A DNA stretch of 64,000 nt from Paenibacillus sophorae (GTDB lineage: Bacteria; Bacillota; Bacilli; Paenibacillales; Paenibacillaceae), in the NCBI RefSeq assembly GCF_018966525.1, contig NZ_CP076607.1, positions 3,658,001-3,722,000 on the forward strand, in the 5' to 3' direction. The notes below the pieces were generated by a model that ran no database searches, was not told the origin of the DNA, and saw only the letters and a list, made by a program, of their open reading frames with translations. Within the stretch, counting starts at the first letter, position 1, and each line of letters opens with the position of its first letter. Of this stretch, positions 15,721 through 25,728 are shown one piece after another. A program made the translations under genes and the position numbers.

Positions 15721-18309
15721 TTATAATCCGACAATGTCAGCATTCTCCCCGATATACTGCGCAACCCATCCAATTGTTGGCTCTTCGAAAAATAACTTCA
15801 ATGGTAACTCCACACTGAATTCACTATTTATATTTTGTGCTAACTGTATCATTATTAAGGAATTGCCACCAAGTTCAAATAAATTATCATGAATACCTAT
15901 TTTATTTGTGTCAATTCTCAATAAATTAGCCCACATTTTCACAAGTTTTTTTTCCAAATATGTAGTGGGGGCTGTATACTTATTACCTGTTTTTATGCAC
16001 TTATTAATTTCAGGTAAAGCATTTATATCGAGTTTTCCATTTCGTGTAAGAGGCTTCTTATCTATTAGAATAAAATAAGAAGGTATCATATAGAAGGGTA
16101 AATATTTTGACAGATGCCTTCTATAATCCGAAGCAGTTATACTATTATCATTAATGCCCTTCTCAAGTACAATATATGCACATAAATAAGTATTTTCCAT
16201 ATTATCAAATTCTTTGCTTTTTACTACTACAACTGCTTCTTTAACATAGTCAAGTTTAAGTAAACAATTTTCTATTTCCTGTGTTTCGATTCTAAGTCCT
16301 CTTACCTTAACCTGATTATCAATTCTTCCTAAAAAATCTAAATTCCCGTCTGAACTCCACTTCACTAGATCTCCTGTTCTATACATTATTTCTCCCTTAA
16401 TGTATGGATTAGGTATAAATTTCTCATTAGTCAATTTTATATCATTTAAATATCCTTTTGCCAGTCCATATCCAGAAACACATAATTCTCCAGGTGCGCC
16501 AATAGGCATAAGTACATTATGTTTTCCCAAGACAAAAACCTTATTATTATATATAGGCTTTCCTATAAGTACTTTTTTATTGGGTTTCATTCCCAAGTAT
16601 GTCGTAGTTTGAATACTATTTTCAGTTGGCCCATATGCATTAACCAGTAATATGTATGGGTTTATACGGTGACTTAAGTTTACCAGCTTGATATCTGTCT
16701 TATCCCCTGCTACCTGTACGAATCTTAAACTTGACAAATCTCCTGGCTTACACACCTCTAGAATTGCTCTGTACACAGAGGGGACAATACCCATATTTGT
16801 AACTTGGTATTTATGAATGAAATCACGTATAGATATGAAATTCTTTGAATCCTCTTCATCTAAAATTATAGATTTTCCTCCAACGGTTAATACCGGAAAA
16901 AGATTAACTGCAAATCCATCAAAAGTATAATTCACAAGCTGCAAGGATATATCCTTCGAAGTAAATTTCAATTCATTTACATACCAGTTAATTATATTAA
17001 CCATACCTCTATATGGAACTAAAACACCTTTAGGATTCCCTGTAGAGCCAGAAGTATAAATGATGTTCATTAAGTCATCAAACGAGATGTTTTCTTCCAA
17101 ATTCGAACTGTCTTCTAAATAAATATTTTCATTTTTAATATCTAATACTTTATAGTTTTCTGGAACTTTATTTAACCACATTTTTTCACTGAGGATAAGA
17201 TTGGTCTTGCTGTCAGTTAACATATATTGAATTCTCAAATTTGGTATAACAGGATCAATAGGTAGATAAGTCCCTCCCACCTTCATTATCGCAAGTATAC
17301 CAATAACAATATATTCAGAACGTCCTAACATAATAGCTACAACTGAATTTTTTTTGATGCCCTCTTTCTTCAGTTTTCTTGCCACTTGGTTTGATTTTTC
17401 ATTGAGTTCCTTGTAAGACAAAGTAACATCCTTAAATATTACAGCCTCACTATTTGGGGCTTTCTCTACCTGCTTATAAAACTGGGTTATTAATGATTCT
17501 TTCTCAGGATAATCTGCTACAGTATTATTAAATTCCTCTAAAAGTTTATATATTTCGGCATTAGATAGCATAGGTATCTCAACAACTTTAGAATTGATAT
17601 TCTCTACTGAGAAACTCAAAATGTTACAGAAGTAGGAAATAAATGCTTCAATATCTTCTTTTTTATAATGGGCATTTTTATAATCAACAGTGCAAAAAAT
17701 ACTATCCTGGTTTCTACTAAATTTAAATACTATATTGCAATAAAGTACCTGAGACTCATTTTCGTCATGTATTTTATTGTATATTAACCCAATATCAAAC
17801 ATTTCACATTCATTGTTTTTAAAATCATATCCTAAATCTCTTAATATACTATCAATAGGATAATTTGAGTTTTTATTTGCAGCCTCTATTACTTCATCAA
17901 CTTGAAAAAGCAAATCATTGAAATTCATTTCAGTAGTAATTTTATTTTCAATTCCAATAATTTTTTTTGTATTTAGACTGGAATTGCTATTATAGCTTTC
18001 CTTTAATACTGGAGTCCATAAAATACTTTTGAAATCATTTTTATAATCATACAAGTATAGAAACGCCTGCAAACAAGCCGTCAAAATAGAAAATATTTTC
18101 AGTTCTGAATTTCTGCTAAATTCAATAATTTTTTCCGCGATTAAGTTGTCAATATTAAATTCTATACTAGACCTACTTAGCTCATTACTATTCTGATCAC
18201 TTACAAGACTACAGGGTAAATATCTGGTAAACGGACTATCACTTAAGGTGTTTATCCAGTATTGTCCTTCTTTACTTAAATTATCCTCGCCTAAAACTTT
18301 GCTGTCCAT
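15721..18309 (-). CDS. Nonribosomal peptide synthetase: half condensation - adenylation - carrier
   Basis: 862 aa. Residues 1-250 match only the second half of a condensation domain (QYWINTLSDS onward); the HHxxxDG half is absent. The adenylation domain has A3 YTSGSTGNPKG (Tyr418), the specificity-pocket Asp in FDGF, A5 NAYGPTE, A7 YRTGDL, A8 GRIDNQVKVRG and A10 Lys in LTRNGKLD. The carrier has GGNSL with Ser817. No thioesterase follows. ATG 18309 has GAAGGGAG and lies 29 bp after the radical SAM gene. The DNA is markedly AT-rich. The activated amino acid cannot be assigned with confidence. Confidence 0.9.
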   Translation of the reverse strand: MDSKVLGEDNLSKEGQYWINTLSDSPFTRYLPCSLVSDQNSNELSRSSIEFNIDNLIAEKIIEFSRNSELKIFSILTACLQAFLYLYDYKNDFKSILWTPVLKESYNSNSSLNTKKIIGIENKITTEMNFNDLLFQVDEVIEAANKNSNYPIDSILRDLGYDFKNNECEMFDIGLIYNKIHDENESQVLYCNIVFKFSRNQDSIFCTVDYKNAHYKKEDIEAFISYFCNILSFSVENINSKVVEIPMLSNAEIYKLLEEFNNTVADYPEKESLITQFYKQVEKAPNSEAVIFKDVTLSYKELNEKSNQVARKLKKEGIKKNSVVAIMLGRSEYIVIGILAIMKVGGTYLPIDPVIPNLRIQYMLTDSKTNLILSEKMWLNKVPENYKVLDIKNENIYLEDSSNLEENISFDDLMNIIYTSGSTGNPKGVLVPYRGMVNIINWYVNELKFTSKDISLQLVNYTFDGFAVNLFPVLTVGGKSIILDEEDSKNFISIRDFIHKYQVTNMGIVPSVYRAILEVCKPGDLSSLRFVQVAGDKTDIKLVNLSHRINPYILLVNAYGPTENSIQTTTYLGMKPNKKVLIGKPIYNNKVFVLGKHNVLMPIGAPGELCVSGYGLAKGYLNDIKLTNEKFIPNPYIKGEIMYRTGDLVKWSSDGNLDFLGRIDNQVKVRGLRIETQEIENCLLKLDYVKEAVVVVKSKEFDNMENTYLCAYIVLEKGINDNSITASDYRRHLSKYLPFYMIPSYFILIDKKPLTRNGKLDINALPEINKCIKTGNKYTAPTTYLEKKLVKMWANLLRIDTNKIGIHDNLFELGGNSLIMIQLAQNINSEFSVELPLKLFFEEPTIGWVAQYIGENADIVGL

Positions 18310-18338
18310 ACGCTAAACTCCCTTCAAACTTTATAGCT

Positions 18339-19859
18339 TTATTTGGCATTTTTATCATTCCAATGTAATAATGCGTTATTAAAGAGTAATTGATTTTGGT
18401 ACGAAATATTAGGAAAATAGTCATATTTAACCAAGGTAGCATACTCAGGGTCATTTTTGTTCCATATTCTTCTATCCTCTTCTGTAAAATTGAATAATAT
18501 TTCTGCATTTCTGAACTGCCCTCTTTTAGTGAATTTAATTTCATTATTATTGTTATACTCAAGCAATTGATGCTCAAGTAAAAATTTTATTTTATCTCCC
18601 AATTCACTATCTACATTAAATCCAGTCTCACAATAAATATCATCTTTATTTGCATACTTAAAACTATTTAATTGAAACATAAATTGACGTAACCCTGTTT
18701 GTTTTTTATTTAAAATTGAAGATCTCCACATTCCATTAGTCCCACTATTAGTAGCATTACAATATTCTTCTAAGTTGGGATAATTCATATATTGTATACT
18801 CTTATTATTTCCATTTAAAAAGCCAAAGCTTGCAGGGCCTAAACCCAACAAATTTCCAGAATTAGCTTTTGATGTTTGTTGTTTAGGGATGAATGTATTT
18901 CTTGAGAAATATTGAGTTGGTGATTCTATAAACCCATAGTCCTTTAACACTTGTTTTGCCATTATATACATAACGTCTCTCTCTAAAGCAGAACTATATT
19001 TTGATGGATAATTTAGTCTATCTTTAAAAGTAATGTCTGATGGTTTACACATTAAAGGAAATAAATTTATAGCTGACAGAGCCTCGATTCCAGTAATTTT
19101 TTCTAGTGTTTCTGCAAAACTATCTAGAGTTTCATTAGGTAGTCCCACTATAAAAGCTGATCCAATATTAGAAATTCCTTCTGATTTACATATTTCTATC
19201 ATTTTCAAATAATTTTCATAAGAAGTATTTTCTCTTGCTATTGCTTTTAAAACGTTTGGTGAAGTTGCTTCTAAATCAATTATTACACAGTTAAGACCGA
19301 ATCTTTTAAGAATATTTAATTTTTTACGGAATTCATCCTCACACTCAATCTGATCCGGATAAAATTCAAATTTTATTTCTGCATTAGGCATAATATTAAA
19401 ATTATTACTTAAAAACTCAGTTAATTCTTCTAATGCAGAAACTGACAGTGAAGACGGGGTTCCTCCTCCAAATTGTATTGAGTTCACATTTAGAGAACCT
19501 TTATTAAAATTTTTATAAAATAGAATTTCTTTTTTGAGAGCAGCAATATATTTTGCCTCTAGATCATTTGGTTTTTTTGATGGAATAATCTCTTTGTAAA
19601 AGTGACAAAATGTACAATTTTTATAACAAAAAGGTACATGAATATATATATCAACATTTTGATGAAAATTATCTGATAAAAATTCATTTATACATTCTTT
19701 ATTAGTTGTAATATGTGACATTGATCTTAAAGGATGATACAAGCCAACAACATAATACTCATCATCATATCTGCCTAATCCTATTTTGTCTAAATTCCTG
19801 ATATCCAGCTTTTCATATTCCTCATACGCCCTTTTTATCCACTCTTTTCTGTTTTCCAT
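18339..19859 (-). CDS. HemW-like radical SAM protein (possible class C methylase)
   Basis: 506 aa. The cluster-binding motif CYKNCTFC has Cys78, Cys82 and Cys85, followed by QFGGGTPSS and IVGLPNET, as in HemW/oxygen-independent coproporphyrinogen oxidase relatives. It is over 100 residues longer than HemW and sits beside an NRPS, not in a heme or housekeeping context. HemW-like class C radical SAM enzymes methylate or cyclopropanate natural products, so tailoring of the NRPS product is the likely role (inference). AGGAGG precedes ATG 19859. AT-rich like the NRPS and unlike the genes upstream. Confidence 0.85.
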   Translation of the reverse strand: MENRKEWIKRAYEEYEKLDIRNLDKIGLGRYDDEYYVVGLYHPLRSMSHITTNKECINEFLSDNFHQNVDIYIHVPFCYKNCTFCHFYKEIIPSKKPNDLEAKYIAALKKEILFYKNFNKGSLNVNSIQFGGGTPSSLSVSALEELTEFLSNNFNIMPNAEIKFEFYPDQIECEDEFRKKLNILKRFGLNCVIIDLEATSPNVLKAIARENTSYENYLKMIEICKSEGISNIGSAFIVGLPNETLDSFAETLEKITGIEALSAINLFPLMCKPSDITFKDRLNYPSKYSSALERDVMYIMAKQVLKDYGFIESPTQYFSRNTFIPKQQTSKANSGNLLGLGPASFGFLNGNNKSIQYMNYPNLEEYCNATNSGTNGMWRSSILNKKQTGLRQFMFQLNSFKYANKDDIYCETGFNVDSELGDKIKFLLEHQLLEYNNNNEIKFTKRGQFRNAEILFNFTEEDRRIWNKNDPEYATLVKYDYFPNISYQNQLLFNNALLHWNDKNAK

Positions 19860-19899
19860 TTTTCCTCCTATATTTATATCTTTTTTATTTTTTTGAGAT

Positions 19900-20400
19900 T
19901 ATGAGTCAATTTCATAATACAAGTTCTAATTCCGTTTAACGGCCGAATTCTGGGGATACGTTTTTTGAAAAGCAAGGGTGCGGTCCTTGATTTTGTGGAT
20001 AGCCGAAAAAAGGGCAGACTTATCCACAACTCCAAACTGGAGATCACAGCTCTTCTGTAATTATCCCCAACCCCAAGAGAGCGATTTAGGACGCAACCTT
20101 CTTTTCCTTCATTTGCCTGTTGATCCGGTCCACCGCTAGCTTGCTTAGGGTATAGAACAGACACGAAATATCGAAGTCCACCTTTGCAAACGATCCGCCC
20201 CGGTGACGAATGTTATTCAATTGGAAGAAGCCCTTCACATACGAATTCACCCGTTCGACGACCGTCCGTTTCTTATACAATTCCTTGTAGCTGTGGCTTC
20301 CCCTAGCTGGAACGGTATACTTGCGAATGTCGGTTTCAATCTTGAATACCTTCTGGCAGCTCTCTGCCTGAAACAAGGTTTTAATAGAATCACTTTCGCC
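19900..20400 (-). pseudogene. DDE transposase C-terminal fragment between etfA and the radical SAM gene
   Basis: Frame 20086-20376 reads VPARGSHSYKELYKKRT, VVERVNSYVKGFFQLNNIRH, RGG, the C-terminal arm of an IS4/IS5-type DDE transposase with the glutamate in VER. No N-terminal half. The remainder down to 19900 has no recognisable gene. It separates the GC-richer part of the cluster from the AT-rich NRPS part. Confidence 0.65.
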
Positions 20401-20489
20401 ATAGTTTATCCTCCCGATAAGTCATTCTCAGATCGATAAATACTTCATTATGCATAGCTAAACCGATTTCTTGTATTCCTGTTCACTGT

Positions 20490-21521
20490 TTAACCATCGG
20501 CAGCGGGACTTGGCTCGCGCTGAGCGGCAAGATGCTTGGAAATATCGGTAATAAATTGTAGAGGTTCGGCAACTATTCCATAATGGGCATATTTAAAAAT
20601 GGGAGCTTCTCTGTCCGTATTGACTGCAATGATGTACTGGGCGCCTCTTATTCCGGTGATATGGTGTATGGCTCCAGAAATGCCAAAAGCAAAATAAATA
20701 CGCGGCTTAATACTCTTCCCCGTTTGGCCAATGAGATTTCTTTCATCCGCCCAGCTTTCATCAATGACTGCTCTGGTAAACCCGATTGACGCGCCGATGT
20801 CTTGCGCAAATTTCCGGATGGCTAGAAATTCATTTTCATATTTGATGCCGCGCCCCACTCCCACTACGATTTCGGAATGCTCGGGAGTTGCGGATAATTC
20901 CGCTTTGCGCCAATCCGTCAATTCAATTCGCGAAATAGCTGTATCCACTTTAAACAGCTGTGTCCCTGTATGCAAGAAGGCTTGCGGCGGCGCAGCCTGC
21001 ACACCTCCCGAAGCTACAGTCGCCATTTGAATATGGTTATTAAGAGTTTTAATCTCGGCCAGCAGCTCTCCGCCTAGTGCGGGCCTGATCTGAATCAAAG
21101 CGCTTGAGTCCATTCTTAATTCCGTGCAGTCCGCCGTCAATCCGACTTGGAGCTGAACGGCTATCGCGGGTGCTATGGATTTGCCAAAGAGGGTCGCCGA
21201 TAGCAGAAATACGTTCGGCTTGTATTGCCTGCACACGCTGACCAGATCCCTTATATAGAGATCTTCCTCGAAAGGATTTATCCGATCCTGTACAAGTATG
21301 ATGTAATGGCAGAGCGAAGCCAAACGAATGAGCTCATCGGCTGAGACATCGCTTTCGATTACGATTGCACCTAGTTTCCCATGACACTCAACAGCTAATT
21401 GGCATCCGACATTCAGGACCTCCAGGCTAGATTGCCGCATTTCGAGATTCTGACATTCTACAAATACTAATACATCTCGGCATGTATGATCTTCTGGAAA
21501 AATCGCGGCTCCGCTATACAT
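20490..21521 (-). CDS. etfA: Electron transfer flavoprotein alpha subunit
   Basis: 343 aa with the C-terminal FAD-binding domain clear: VVGVGRGIKYENEF, IGFTRAVIDESWA, IGQTGKSIKPRIYFAFGISG, AIHHITGIRGAQYIIAVNTD and DREAPIF. ETFs carry electrons from acyl-CoA dehydrogenases. The start overlaps the end of etfB by 8 bp, so the two are translationally coupled. Its place in a cluster with an acyl-CoA dehydrogenase argues for a dedicated electron acceptor. Confidence 0.92.
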   Translation of the reverse strand: MYSGAAIFPEDHTCRDVLVFVECQNLEMRQSSLEVLNVGCQLAVECHGKLGAIVIESDVSADELIRLASLCHYIILVQDRINPFEEDLYIRDLVSVCRQYKPNVFLLSATLFGKSIAPAIAVQLQVGLTADCTELRMDSSALIQIRPALGGELLAEIKTLNNHIQMATVASGGVQAAPPQAFLHTGTQLFKVDTAISRIELTDWRKAELSATPEHSEIVVGVGRGIKYENEFLAIRKFAQDIGASIGFTRAVIDESWADERNLIGQTGKSIKPRIYFAFGISGAIHHITGIRGAQYIIAVNTDREAPIFKYAHYGIVAEPLQFITDISKHLAAQREPSPAADG

Positions 21522-22242
21522 GATTCAGCATCCCCGCAATTTGAGAGTACTCATTTCTTTCCAGAAACCTGCAATTCGTAACCTGATTTACTCTCTTCGA
21601 GCGTATAACCTTTGTTAAGGATCCGGATGCGCCAACTGAAGAAGGATCAAGGCCCAACTCGTTATTGCTGATGACGCGCGGATGATAATCAAAGTGCTGT
21701 TGGATAGCACTCAGTGAAATATATTGTCTGACAGAAAAAGATTCGTCAACCGTTATTAAACAAGGTAGCTTCACTCTAACGCCGGCTTCATATTCATATA
21801 ATTTGCGTGTAGCATGTACATAACCGCTGCCTTCTATCTCAATGCTGTTCACATAACTGATATGCGGAATGTTCAAGCCGCCTGCAATTTGTATAGGAAC
21901 CTGTGAAGTTCCTCCGTCAAGAGACTTTTTTCCGCAAATGATCAAATCATACGGAATGAACTTCTGTATTGCCGAAGCCATAATATATGCCGTCGCATAA
22001 GTATCCGAGCCGGTAAACAACTCGTCCGATATTAATACAACTTCATCAACCTCTTTATATTTCAGTTTCTTTAAGTGCGGAATGGAAGATCTGTTCGACA
22101 TTGCGACTGCCACGACTTTACATGGCATCGTTATCTTGATTTGTCTTGCGAAATTTAGAGCCAGATGATCGTAGTGGCTTAGACCGTCAGTCGCATGACC
22201 GTCATCGCGAACTACCGGCTTCACACAGACAATTACATTCAT
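21514..22242 (-). CDS. etfB: Electron transfer flavoprotein beta subunit
   Basis: 242 aa: MNVIVCVKPV start, YDLIICGKKSLDGGTSQVPI with the nucleotide-binding signature, and VKLPCLITVDES. Standard EtfB length is about 250. A CAGAGGGGG ribosome binding site precedes ATG 22242, and the gene follows the ThDP enzyme by 28 bp. Confidence 0.9.
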   Translation of the reverse strand: MNVIVCVKPVVRDDGHATDGLSHYDHLALNFARQIKITMPCKVVAVAMSNRSSIPHLKKLKYKEVDEVVLISDELFTGSDTYATAYIMASAIQKFIPYDLIICGKKSLDGGTSQVPIQIAGGLNIPHISYVNSIEIEGSGYVHATRKLYEYEAGVRVKLPCLITVDESFSVRQYISLSAIQQHFDYHPRVISNNELGLDPSSVGASGSLTKVIRSKRVNQVTNCRFLERNEYSQIAGMLNHV

Positions 22243-22270
22243 GCTGGAGTCCCCCTCTGAAAATGCTGGA

Positions 22271-23977
22271 TCACTTCATCGCTTCCAAAAAAGTATTGAA
22301 CTTCGCCAGTCCCGGACTATATGAGGTTGTTATCATACGAACATCAAGACAACGGGTTACCGGCGTGGGAAACACCATCCCATTTATTGCATCCTCCACA
22401 TCCACATCTCTCTCCACCAGAACTCCTTCTCCGCCAAATGCTTCGGTTATCCGGTCATACCGAACATCTGATAATTCCACGCCACAGACAGATTGGTAGA
22501 GGATCTCTTGTGTTGTTTTGCAGAGGCCCCATGACCTGTCATTATGAACGATCACCGTAACCGGAATGCGATATGCGATGGAAGTATCGAGTTCGGCCAT
22601 GTTGAAGCCAAATGATCCGTCTCCGGTATATAGAAGGACTTCTCTGCCGGGCGCGGCCAGCTTAGCGCCAAGAGCCAGAGGCAATCCCGGTCCCATTGGT
22701 CCGTGAGTTCCGTCAGACGCTATGATGATTTGACCAGGGGTGTTAGCGCGCAGCAGTAGACCGGCCCAGAACATGGCATTCGATCCATCAAGAACAAGAA
22801 TCGTATCCGGCATGATCTTGTTTTGCAGGGTGTTTAGAAAATGTACCGGATTCACATCTTCCGATGGATGAACAGTCTTGTCGAGCTGATCGAAGAATAA
22901 ATCAATCTCTGTCCGTGCTTTAGCAAGCCACTCAGCCTTCTCCAGCTTTAACTGATTGTCGCGCAGATAGACCCTCAGAGCCGATAGAAAAGCATGGACA
23001 TTCACCTTCCATACGGTGCTCTTCTCAAATTCCAGAAAAGGCAGATCATCGATATATTCTGAAATATTGATATACCGCTGTTCCCTATGAAATAGGGGTT
23101 CACCGAAGAAATCCATCTGGTAATCGCTAGAAACTCCGATATTTACAACCAAGTCCGCTTGAGAGATGATCTCCGTCTGAGGGCCTGCTTCAAGAATTCT
23201 GCCGTTGCCGCAGCACGAATCATGATCCGAATCCGAAACTATACCTCTTGCTTTGGCAATAGTAAATACAGGAATATTAAGGAATGAAAGAAGTTCTTCT
23301 AACATCATTTCGCATTTCGCATAATACGTTTCGTCCCCTAACAGTATTACCGGCCTTTCCGCCAGGTCCAACTGCCTAACAAAATCCTCTATACAAGTTA
23401 AAGAGGCGACGCTTGCATTCACATCGCAATTCACATCACACTTGCCGATTATGCCGGAGAGCGAAGAGACGTCTATTTCCCGTTTCAGTACATCAATCGG
23501 TATTTCCAGGACGACGGGGCCTTTTTTGCCGCTGTTCGCCTTATAGAATGCTTGATGGAGCATTTCCGGAATTCTCGATGGTTCGAAGACAGTCGCACTC
23601 CACTTGGTGTAATTCCTGATCATGCCCAACTGGTCCATATCCTGCAAGGCACCTTTATTTCTTTGCGAGTTCACTACACTGCCGATGATGACCACTAGTG
23701 GGGTGTTGGCAAAAAAGGCTTTTACGATTCCGGTAATGGAATTGGTAAAACCCGGTCCGCCGCTCACCATTGCGACCGCACTTGTTCTCTTCACCTGGGA
23801 GTAGCCGTCAGCCATATGAATCGCGGCTTGCTCATGCCGTGTTCCGATATATCTGATCCCGCTATACTCCAAATGAACCAAAATGGGCGATATTTGATTT
23901 CCCACCAAACCAAACACCATATCAATATGGTGCTGTGTAAGACTTTGTACCACTAACTCTGCGCCTGTAATGTTCAT
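22271..23977 (-). CDS. Thiamine diphosphate-dependent enzyme (acetolactate synthase / benzoylformate decarboxylase superfamily)
   Basis: 568 aa, full three-domain length. The activating Glu49 is in RHEQAA, VSGGPGFTNS is in the Pyr domain, and the ThDP motif GDGSFGFN continues to HNDRSWG. Such enzymes decarboxylate 2-oxo acids or ligate the resulting carbanion to an aldehyde. In this cluster a cyclohexadienyl 2-oxo acid from the BacA/BacB-like enzymes is a plausible substrate (inference). GGAGAAGGCG precedes ATG 23977; 16 bp after the cupin gene. Confidence 0.88.
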   Translation of the reverse strand: MNITGAELVVQSLTQHHIDMVFGLVGNQISPILVHLEYSGIRYIGTRHEQAAIHMADGYSQVKRTSAVAMVSGGPGFTNSITGIVKAFFANTPLVVIIGSVVNSQRNKGALQDMDQLGMIRNYTKWSATVFEPSRIPEMLHQAFYKANSGKKGPVVLEIPIDVLKREIDVSSLSGIIGKCDVNCDVNASVASLTCIEDFVRQLDLAERPVILLGDETYYAKCEMMLEELLSFLNIPVFTIAKARGIVSDSDHDSCCGNGRILEAGPQTEIISQADLVVNIGVSSDYQMDFFGEPLFHREQRYINISEYIDDLPFLEFEKSTVWKVNVHAFLSALRVYLRDNQLKLEKAEWLAKARTEIDLFFDQLDKTVHPSEDVNPVHFLNTLQNKIMPDTILVLDGSNAMFWAGLLLRANTPGQIIIASDGTHGPMGPGLPLALGAKLAAPGREVLLYTGDGSFGFNMAELDTSIAYRIPVTVIVHNDRSWGLCKTTQEILYQSVCGVELSDVRYDRITEAFGGEGVLVERDVDVEDAINGMVFPTPVTRCLDVRMITTSYSPGLAKFNTFLEAMK

Positions 23978-23993
23978 CGCCTTCTCCGTTCCT

Positions 23994-24587
23994 TCATACT
24001 GAAAAATAGTTCACGAGATACGCACCATCTTCGAAGGTGCGTATTCGTAATGGAGATTTCGCTTCAATCCGATATATATGCATTGGGGTTAATCTGTGGG
24101 TCTCGTCATTGAATTGTATTGATGCTTCCTGCCGAAGCGCCAGGAAGTATTGCCGCCTCGAATCCGGTTCCAGCGTGAATACTGTATTTGATTCCATAGA
24201 CAGGAAACTATGCTGACAGATGGACACCTTATTGAGGCTGCCGCAATCGATCGTATAATCCTTTACTCCTTGCCGGATAAAGGTTTCCGATGATAGAAAC
24301 TTAAAATCAAGGGCGTAAAAATCTTCTTCATTTGCTTTTGCCGAATGGGGAATATCGCCGTCCAACAAATAATATTGGCCTGCTTCAAGCCGTTCTTCCC
24401 GATCTTCCAAACAAAACATAAAAGATCCGTCGAAGCAGAACCCAAACTGTGAAAATGCATGGCTGTGTTCCTGCAATCCCGTATCTTTTGATATTCGTGA
24501 CAGCAGGATCTCAAATTCATCCTTCCGGTATGCGGTTTGAATAAATCCGCTTGTAATCTCAGTAGTTATCCCAACCTCTTCTAGCAC
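23994..24587 (-). CDS. BacB-like cupin (putative dihydro-4-hydroxyphenylpyruvate isomerase)
   Basis: 197 aa with a first cupin that aligns with BacB of bacilysin biosynthesis: metal ligands His41, His43, Gln47 (HxHxxxQ) and His81, the same spacing as His50/His52/Gln56/His91 of BacB. The stretch EILLSRISKDTGLQEHSH continuing FSQFGFCFDG parallels the first BacB cupin. The C-terminal part is shorter and lacks a clear second metal site; BacB is a 235-aa bicupin. BacB isomerises the product of BacA, and a BacA-like gene lies two genes upstream. Start is GTG 24587. An AraC-sensor-like cupin without DNA-binding part is the alternative. Confidence 0.65.
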   Translation of the reverse strand: MLEEVGITTEITSGFIQTAYRKDEFEILLSRISKDTGLQEHSHAFSQFGFCFDGSFMFCLEDREERLEAGQYYLLDGDIPHSAKANEEDFYALDFKFLSSETFIRQGVKDYTIDCGSLNKVSICQHSFLSMESNTVFTLEPDSRRQYFLALRQEASIQFNDETHRLTPMHIYRIEAKSPLRIRTFEDGAYLVNYFSV

Positions 24588-24619
24588 CTGTCTTCACCTC
24601 GCGTAATCTAATTCTCTTG

Positions 24620-25726
24620 TCACAAATACCTGGAAATGGACCATTTCAGCATCTCGGATACGCCGCCGATAATCGTAAATATCCGGATATCCCGATAGCT
24701 TCTTTCAATAGTCGTCCCTTTGATATAGGCGCTTCCACCAAAATACTGAAAGGATTTGTCCACGATTTCCTTTGCCTTCTCGGTCACAACATATTTGGTG
24801 ATTGAAGAAAACAGCATCTGCTGATCAATCCGGCAATCAAATAAATGGGCGGTATTGAAGGTCTCCGTATGCAGCATATCCAGCTCCGCTTTCAATACAG
24901 CTAACTCGTACTTAACGGCTTGCATATCGAAGAGCGTGACCGTATCGTCCATCCTTCTCAATTTGGCATAGCTCAACGCTTCGTCGAATGCTCTTTGAGC
25001 AATTCCCAATGCAACCGCAGCGTTGCTGATTCGCATGATCTCCATACTTCTCTTGATAATCTCCTGCCCCTTACCAGGAGCTGACAGTAACTCGGCTTCT
25101 GTCAATTCGAGATCGGTAATCGTAAGATCGGCGATATGTATGGAATTGAGACCCATCGTATGCTCATTCTTGCCAATGGCTATTCCCGGAGATTTAAGAT
25201 CAATGATGAACATGGCGTCTTGCTCATCGAGCTTACAATAAAGCAATGCATACTTTGCGATGTCCGCACAGGTGACCATCGTCTTTGATCCGTTGATCTT
25301 GTATCCATTCCCGCACTTAACGGCTACGGTAGATGGCGTTTTTTCCGCCTCGGTAAATGCGATGGTTCCGATTTCTCCGCTTCTGGCAGCCTTAAGAAGG
25401 TAGGTTTCCTTTTGCTGTTCCGTACCAAAAATTTGAACCGGCAAGTAAAAGCCAAAGTTATTCGTTTCAAGCAAATGAGCGAGAGAAGCGTCACTGTAGG
25501 CGATTCTATTAAGGATAAGCATCGCCGACACAAGGTCCAATGACGCCCCGTCATAGCTACGGTCAATGATTAATGAATGGTAATGATACTGAACCAGCTT
25601 CCGATAAATCTCATCCGAAAAAATGCCATGATGATTTCTGTAATTCGCTTCCGGTTCGATTTCATTGGAAACAAAGTCATGAACAGCGGATAGCACATCC
25701 CGTTGCCTGTCATTCATCAGATACAC
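24620..25726 (-). CDS. Acyl-CoA dehydrogenase family flavoprotein
   Basis: 368 aa: MNDRQRDVLSAVHDFVSNEI start, IAFTEAEKTPSTVAV and NGSKTMVTCADIAKY in the middle, and a C-terminal helical domain ending in YFGGSAYIKGTTIERSYRDI and RIFTIIGGVSEML, all acyl-CoA dehydrogenase hallmarks. It probably desaturates a CoA- or carrier-bound acyl group and passes electrons to the adjacent ETF. GTG 25726 directly follows the BacA-like stop; ATG 25717 is possible. Confidence 0.9.
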   Translation of the reverse strand: MYLMNDRQRDVLSAVHDFVSNEIEPEANYRNHHGIFSDEIYRKLVQYHYHSLIIDRSYDGASLDLVSAMLILNRIAYSDASLAHLLETNNFGFYLPVQIFGTEQQKETYLLKAARSGEIGTIAFTEAEKTPSTVAVKCGNGYKINGSKTMVTCADIAKYALLYCKLDEQDAMFIIDLKSPGIAIGKNEHTMGLNSIHIADLTITDLELTEAELLSAPGKGQEIIKRSMEIMRISNAAVALGIAQRAFDEALSYAKLRRMDDTVTLFDMQAVKYELAVLKAELDMLHTETFNTAHLFDCRIDQQMLFSSITKYVVTEKAKEIVDKSFQYFGGSAYIKGTTIERSYRDIRIFTIIGGVSEMLKWSISRYL

Positions 25727-25728
25727 GT

